NCBI GenBank assembly: GCA_026225475.1
Contig: JAMFSU010000113.1
Span: 124,001 to 188,000, forward strand
DNA from: Duganella sp.
GTDB taxonomy: Bacteria > Pseudomonadota > Gammaproteobacteria > Burkholderiales > Burkholderiaceae_D
DNA: 64,000 bases
Reading direction: 5' to 3'
The notes beneath the pieces were generated by a model that saw only the letters and a program-made list of their open reading frames with translations, did no database searches and was not told the origin of the DNA. Position 1 is the first letter of the stretch, and every line of letters begins with the position of its first letter. Positions 61,801-64,000 of the stretch are shown here, piece by piece. A program made the position numbers and the translations under genes.

Positions 61801-64000
61801 CAGCAGACGCAGCGTCAATTGCCGCAGGCGCAACTGATCAACCTGTACGGACCGACCGAAGCCGCCATCGACGTCACGCACTGGACTTGCCGGGTCGACG
61901 ACCGTAGCGCGAGCGTACCGATAGGGCGTCCTATCAGCGCCACCCAAACCTATGTTCTGGACGACGCGCTGCAACTGGTGCCACAGGGTGTGGCAGGGGA
62001 GTTGTATCTGGGAGGTGTCAATCTGGCGCGCGGCTATCTGGGCAAGCCCGGGCTCACCGCAGAGCGTTTCGTCGCCAGCCCGTTCTCGGACAACGGCGAA
62101 CGGTTATATCGCACCGGCGATCTGGTGCGCTGGCGCGAGGACGGACAAATCATGTATCTGGGCCGACTGGATCATCAGGTCAAGATCCGCGGCTTGCGTA
62201 TAGAACTTGGTGAAATTGAGGCCGCTTTATTGGCGCAAGCGGTCATCCGTGAAGCGGTGGTCGTTGCCGTGGAGGTGGCAGGCAGCAAACAACTGGTGGC
62301 CTATGTTTCAGCACGGGCCGGTGCACAGATCGATGCGGAAGCGTTACGTATGGCTCTGGGTCGACAATTGCCGGACTACATGGTGCCGACCGTGATCATG
62401 GAACTGGCGACGCTGCCGCTGAGCACCAACGGCAAGATCGACCGCAAGGCTTTGCCGGTGGTGCAGACGCAGAGCGAAGAAGCGTACGCCGCACCACAGG
62501 GCGACACAGAGCAACAACTGGCGCAGATCTGGCAAACCGTATTGGGCCTGCCACAGGTCGGACGGCATGATAACTTCTTTGCGCTCGGCGGCCATTCGCT
62601 ATTGGCCACCAGCGTGCTGGCGCACTGGCGTGCGCTGTGGCCGCAGACGCAGGTAAGTCTGCGTCAATTGTTCGCAGCCCCGGTACTGCATGAGTTGGCC
62701 GCTTCCCTGGACGCCGCATTCCAGCCGGACGTGGCGCAGCTACCGGTTTCGGTTCCTGTACCGGTGCTGCGCCAGGCACGCATGCCGCTGTCGCCGATGC
62801 AACAACGCCTGTGGCTGGTACATCGCATGCAAGGCGGCGGGGCTGCTGCCTATAACATGACCGCGGCCTTGCAACTGGACGGCAGCTTGTCGGAAGCGCA
62901 TCTGCGCAGCACTCTGCAACACTTGCTGGCACGCCATGAAATTTTGCGTACCAGCTATGCAGAAGACGATGACGGCGAAGCATATTCCAGTATCGCCGCG
63001 CCGGATAGCGTGCAGGCCGCGCTTGCCGTGTTCGATCTGTCCGGCGTCGCAGATGCAGAACAGCAAGTTCTGCTGGCGCAGGAAACACAACGCCAGACCG
63101 AGCAGGCCTTTGATCTGGCCGCCGCGCCACTGCTGCGCGCAGTGTTGGTGCGCTGCACGCAGCAACGTCACGTCTTGTTGCTGGCACTGCATCACATCGT
63201 GGCAGACGGTTGGTCAGTAGGCGTGCTGATCAACGAGTTCACCGACATCTATCGTGCTCTGGCGACTGATGTGGAGCCACATTTGCCATCGCAGTCACTG
63301 CAATACATCGATTACGCCGTCTGGCAACAGCAACGCCGGACCGGGCCGGCTGCACAGAAGGATGAGGCGTTCTGGCAGCAAGCGCTGGCCGGCGTGACTG
63401 CCGAACCGGCATTGCCGTCCGACTGGCCGCGCGTGGCACCGTTGTCGAACGCCGGTGCGCGCTTGTCGCTGAAGATTCCGGTGTCGCTGGGCGAGCGACT
63501 GACGACATTGGCGCAAGCCAGCGAGGTCACCTTGTTCATGCTGTTGCTGAGCAGCTTCCAGCTGTTGGTGCATCGCATGAGCGGGCGCGACGATTTGCTG
63601 ATCGGCACCGACGTAGCCGGACGCGAACATCAGGCCTTGGAGGGACTGGTCGGCTTCTTCGTCAATGTCTTGCCGTTGCGTTCGCGGCTGCTGCCGCAGC
63701 AGAGTTTCGTCACGATGCTGGGCGACACGCGTGAGGCAGTACTCGATGCCTTTGCGCATCAAGAGCTGCCGTTCGAACGTATCGCCGAAGTCGCGGAGAT
63801 ACGTCGCGACCGTCGCTGGAATCCTTTGGTGCAACTGCTGTTCGTGATGCAGAACATGCCCACCGGACAATTCGATTTACCGCAACTTCAGGTGCAGCGT
63901 TTGCCGGCGCTCCATGCGCACGCCAAGTTCGACATTGCCTTGTTCGTCACCCCCGAGCAAGGCGCATTACAACTCGAATGGATATATGCCACAGCGCTGT
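52858..64000 (+). CDS. Multi-module NRPS with FAAL starter: FAAL-T-C-A(Asp)-T-E-C-A(Ser)-T-C... (3' end beyond window)
   Basis: Open frame of over 3,700 codons, no stop. Residues 1-580: fatty acyl-AMP ligase (YTSGSTSQPKGVMVTH, LPLYHDMGL, CYGLAEST). T1: Ser641. C1: HHIAADGW at 838. A1: 1155-1660 (YTSGSTGRPKG at 1311), substrate-code reading D-L-T-K-I-G-H-V-G, near the Asp code DLTKVGHIG. T2: Ser1708. E: 1765-2230 (HHLVIDGVSW at 1898, FNYLGRFDE). C2: DCL-type, RHHLLLDGWS at 2380. A2: code D-V-W-H-I-S-L-I-D, like serine domains of EntF type. T3: Ser3247. C3: begins 3305, HHIVADGW at 3445. It would build acyl-D-Asp-Ser-..., with hydroxylation of Asp by the TauD enzyme. ATG 52858 is 24 bases past the previous stop. 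Confidence 0.95.
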   Translation, partial: MTKPIDSADNIVLRLQKLAQIRSLDTALITIDASGDQRFTYAELHGRAAALAQQLQQRFISGERALLLLDNDVHYVVGFFACLMAGLVAVPLHRPESIRGQHLQRLTGIAEDAGACCWLVTQATATALQADNTPLAGNAALIVMDISPAAVDLTATDTALRAHAIDDNDIAFLQYTSGSTSQPKGVMVTHANLMANEAAIQERLGVRSDDTFVSWLPLYHDMGLIGGLLQPLYRGIPVVLMSPAFFLERPVRWLEALSRHRGTISGGPDFAYRLCAERIRSGRSSGLDLSHWRVAFSGAEPIRHDTLNDFIDVFRDIGFSADAVYPCYGLAESTLLVTGGKRNGGMRVACFDPDGLKDGQARAIAAADDAVRLVACGISPAGHQLRIADPTSGMPLSDGLVGEIWAAGPSIAAGYWRRQTDSADTFVELDGQRWLRTGDLGFIEQGELFIAGRRKDMIIVRGQNLYPQDIERAIENEVELVRKGRVAAFAVPREQSPDGIEGIGVALEISRSVQKMVTAQTLIDSLQEIIALTCSEPASVIVLLNPGALPKTSSGKLQRSACRSGWLDGTLDAYAVLAFGSLSLTTAIAAETSVPVAAMVENIAADQIERDLITLWKQILPVATAPLAAREVHFFRNGGSSLKAVQLSAAISEHWHINLPMRSLFEQPQLLDLAQTIRTLLAQGATESASSAAAYDVIPTLSATQRQGPLPLTAAQRSLWTTWQLDPLSPAYNMPGVLHLNGPLNEAAMALAIDDFVSRHAVLRTIYVLQPDGQPQQQTLAAPSGLLLPATTADNEADARQLLQIFAHQPFQLDRDIPFRTLLIRCEPQRHLLGLSLHHIAADGWSLQILLDELSALYAARSRGESAALLGPACQFADYAVWHNQRLNAAVQVRQLDYWRHQLGDEHVPLTLPFGRRRQSDAALLEARHAFAWPTDVSAAFKKLCAGQGVSIYMGVLALLNLLLYRTTGCADLRIGSPMADRRHPQTHGMIGYLINLHVLRTQVDSRLGFDALLSGARDTVLAAQAHQDVSFDMVVATLQPERHPGVHPLCQVKCTERAVLPPHWHSAGVRMQLEELTGGQAHFDLSLDFSIGADSIDCLFVYAANHYAESSVQALAQMLVALARQTVAMPTRPLAQLQLPDVPSQLSGTPAVFAHADVVSCWRRNIARDPQAIVVADEWQALTGAELVAQVEHLAAQLQDHGIVIESRVGIASGRQVEFVIGLLAALRVGACYVALDPQLPDERLAFQMADSGISLLLASAEGERLQLLHAAETGTPLVMLPLTIAAAPLRSDCRAFCAPHPQQAAYLIYTSGSTGRPKGVVLTHGALSNYVQGVLKQLNLPDTVRSMGMVSTVAADLGHTSLFGALCSGRSLHLLSVQSAFDPIQFADVMQTHAIDVLKIVPSHLQALMQGPQAAQVLPRHTLIVGGESTSAALLEQIHTLRPDCRVVNHYGPTETTVGVLTHAVTATAEPAAQLPLGLPLPNMQIHVLDADLNPVPGGAEGELYMAGPCLARGYQGRAAATAERFIASPFGQGERLYRSGDKVRLDRAGRLVFLGRCDDQLKIRGYRVEPQEVASLLRGLDGVTAVEVMPYYADDGRTQLCAYVVGAAGREPAALREQLAALLPDYMLPSHFVALDRLPLTANGKIDRKALPTPSQQADNKSVTLAAHTLPQDDAEIAIAQVWQEVLGLQQVARNANFFALGGDSILTLKIVARLRKAGWRITPRQLMQAPDLAALAAQAVALAVATTSVTPAPVALQDSVLLPLTPVQQWFFTHHADAPTHWNQSVLLQGPATTPVAELGAAVAVLTQHHEALRLRFRKSADGQWKQQVSAQQTDCFEHVILPSGAQSNTASLAAIDRAQRSLDLQNGPLWRVLWLTPLMPRADEKATLALIAHHLVIDGVSWRILLEDLQTLLQGRSLPAPTASWRQWTQVLPAAAAGLSAQECEYWQQLEEVADPALPRLSDAIGAMDAVGVTDNTVALAAREQFVLGHTNTAYLLGEAHAAYRTRIDDLLLSATALTLCEWAQRDSMLIEVENHGRVDPSHADIDGTGLDLSRTVGWFTALSPLLLRLSSNDPGTVIKSIKEQRRQVPRDGIGYGLWRYLRVTETPRQSFAAQQPQITFNYLGRFDEFGAHDAWQLLPRTSTQADQERAPASLRRALLEFNAMVVAGQLQVECVYSTALHRREDIQALLQIFSHTMQDLLSHCRATAGGATPSDFPLVTLSQAQLDVLLESLPASSRKSGVADLYPLSPMQSGMLFHTLLSPHSRAYFNQLQVNLHQIDTARFHRAWIQVMQRHDILRSGFLAHADPALQWVAQEVNLPFVEFDWRGRRDIDSALEALAATDHARGVDLAHPPLMRLTLVRISDEAHQLIWTRHHLLLDGWSTQQLIGEVLRLYRGEALPSPVLRYRDYIDWLQRQDRTAAEHFWRDQLAPLAALEGPGRLTNGLPILEQAEQRVCTTALDGVATARLQTFAKDCKTTLNTLVQAAWSLVLQRYSGQSTVVFGVTVAGRPSELTGTDELLGLFINTVPLVVELQPALTVADLLARLHATNLAVHEFDSSPLYEIQTWAGQAGQALFDNILVFENYPHDLALQTEQDGGLRIAVVSNREETHYPMTVVATLTERLQFDWRYNAAQITDAAADSMAQEMLMLLQQLSADAGQALGNLMPLPAEEQMRLTALSVNAEEQAAVPSILSLIEQQVVLHAQRSAVRVAQSAQTLTYEQLNRHSNQLAHWLIGQGVGPDSRVGVAMERSQEMVVALLAIMKAGGAYVPMDPDHPSQRLGYFIEDSRISLLLTQAAILPLLSLLPTASDDSTVRIIDVATLAPALSQQPEHNPVLRLHPEHLAYVIYTSGSTGQPKGAANRHSSLVNRLMWMQQAYGLGPGDKVLQKTPFGFDVSVWEFFWPLMTGAELVMAPPGAHRDPAQLGQLIREYGITTLHFVPSMLQAFVSDVAAAHCPKLQRVICSGEALPMELQQQTQRQLPQAQLINLYGPTEAAIDVTHWTCRVDDRSASVPIGRPISATQTYVLDDALQLVPQGVAGELYLGGVNLARGYLGKPGLTAERFVASPFSDNGERLYRTGDLVRWREDGQIMYLGRLDHQVKIRGLRIELGEIEAALLAQAVIREAVVVAVEVAGSKQLVAYVSARAGAQIDAEALRMALGRQLPDYMVPTVIMELATLPLSTNGKIDRKALPVVQTQSEEAYAAPQGDTEQQLAQIWQTVLGLPQVGRHDNFFALGGHSLLATSVLAHWRALWPQTQVSLRQLFAAPVLHELAASLDAAFQPDVAQLPVSVPVPVLRQARMPLSPMQQRLWLVHRMQGGGAAAYNMTAALQLDGSLSEAHLRSTLQHLLARHEILRTSYAEDDDGEAYSSIAAPDSVQAALAVFDLSGVADAEQQVLLAQETQRQTEQAFDLAAAPLLRAVLVRCTQQRHVLLLALHHIVADGWSVGVLINEFTDIYRALATDVEPHLPSQSLQYIDYAVWQQQRRTGPAAQKDEAFWQQALAGVTAEPALPSDWPRVAPLSNAGARLSLKIPVSLGERLTTLAQASEVTLFMLLLSSFQLLVHRMSGRDDLLIGTDVAGREHQALEGLVGFFVNVLPLRSRLLPQQSFVTMLGDTREAVLDAFAHQELPFERIAEVAEIRRDRRWNPLVQLLFVMQNMPTGQFDLPQLQVQRLPALHAHAKFDIALFVTPEQGALQLEWIYATAL

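Noticed and set aside
1-64000. CRISPR arrays, tRNA and rRNA genes
   Set aside because: No series of regularly spaced repeats and no cloverleaf or rRNA sequence was recognised on reading; a tRNAscan or CRISPR finder would settle it.

Overview
The window reads as a betaproteobacterial chromosome, most like the Oxalobacteraceae/Burkholderiales (Herbaspirillum, Collimonas or Janthinobacterium type). The basis is the moderately high-GC codon use, the IS families, the MdtABC efflux operon, the SigF/NrsF-bufferin cluster and an iron-regulated lipopeptide NRPS cluster. There is no rRNA or tRNA to confirm the genus, so this is inference. Much of the centre is insertion-sequence debris with many genes broken by nonsense codons, frameshifts or truncation. 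Between the debris lie well-preserved functional islands.

Layout. 1-5.7 kb: two sets of genes for a three-subunit flavin/iron-sulfur amine or imino-acid dehydrogenase (HcnABC / opine-oxidase architecture), separated by a RidA enamine deaminase. 5.7-9.7 kb: IS remnants, an AraC regulator with a divergent pyridoxamine-oxidase-like gene, and an intact IS4-family element with a 9-bp target duplication. 9.7-14 kb: LysR, DsbA-like, MBL-fold and NTF2-like genes, then a truncated DUF3224 gene and an AraC gene with a nonsense codon. 14-15.8 kb: a VapBC-type pair with a broken toxin, plus gene fragments. 15.8-21.1 kb: ECF sigma SigF, its anti-sigma NrsF, a TetR regulator, a second NrsF and a bufABCD bufferin operon, with two divergent copies of a SigF-type promoter (GTAACC-N16-CGAA). 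21.2-22.8 kb: a chemoreceptor. 22.9-24.2 kb: nested IS66, IS256 and IS5 remnants. 24.4-28.3 kb: LysR, SDR, carboxymuconolactone decarboxylase-like and old-yellow-enzyme genes. 28.3-31.5 kb: small accessory genes read away from a TetR regulator. 31.5-36.3 kb: IS debris enclosing a glycosyltransferase and an orphan flgH. 36.4-45.5 kb: a complete MdtABC-type RND pump with its outer-membrane factor; MdtB carries a polyserine insertion. 45.5-49.4 kb: IS debris, a broken CusA and an intact CusF-like gene. 49.5-64 kb: a siderophore locus.

The siderophore locus holds an ECF sigma gene behind a Fur-box-like sequence, then a TAAA-N17-CGTC promoter (the OrbS/PvdS type), then mbtH, type II thioesterase, Sfp-type phosphopantetheinyl transferase, an aspartyl beta-hydroxylase-like TauD enzyme and a giant NRPS that runs off the window. 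The NRPS order is FAAL-T-C-A(Asp)-T-E-C-A(Ser)-T-C..., so the predicted product starts acyl-D-(beta-OH-)Asp-Ser. This fits an acylated beta-hydroxyaspartate siderophore of the cupriachelin/taiwachelin/serobactin kind.
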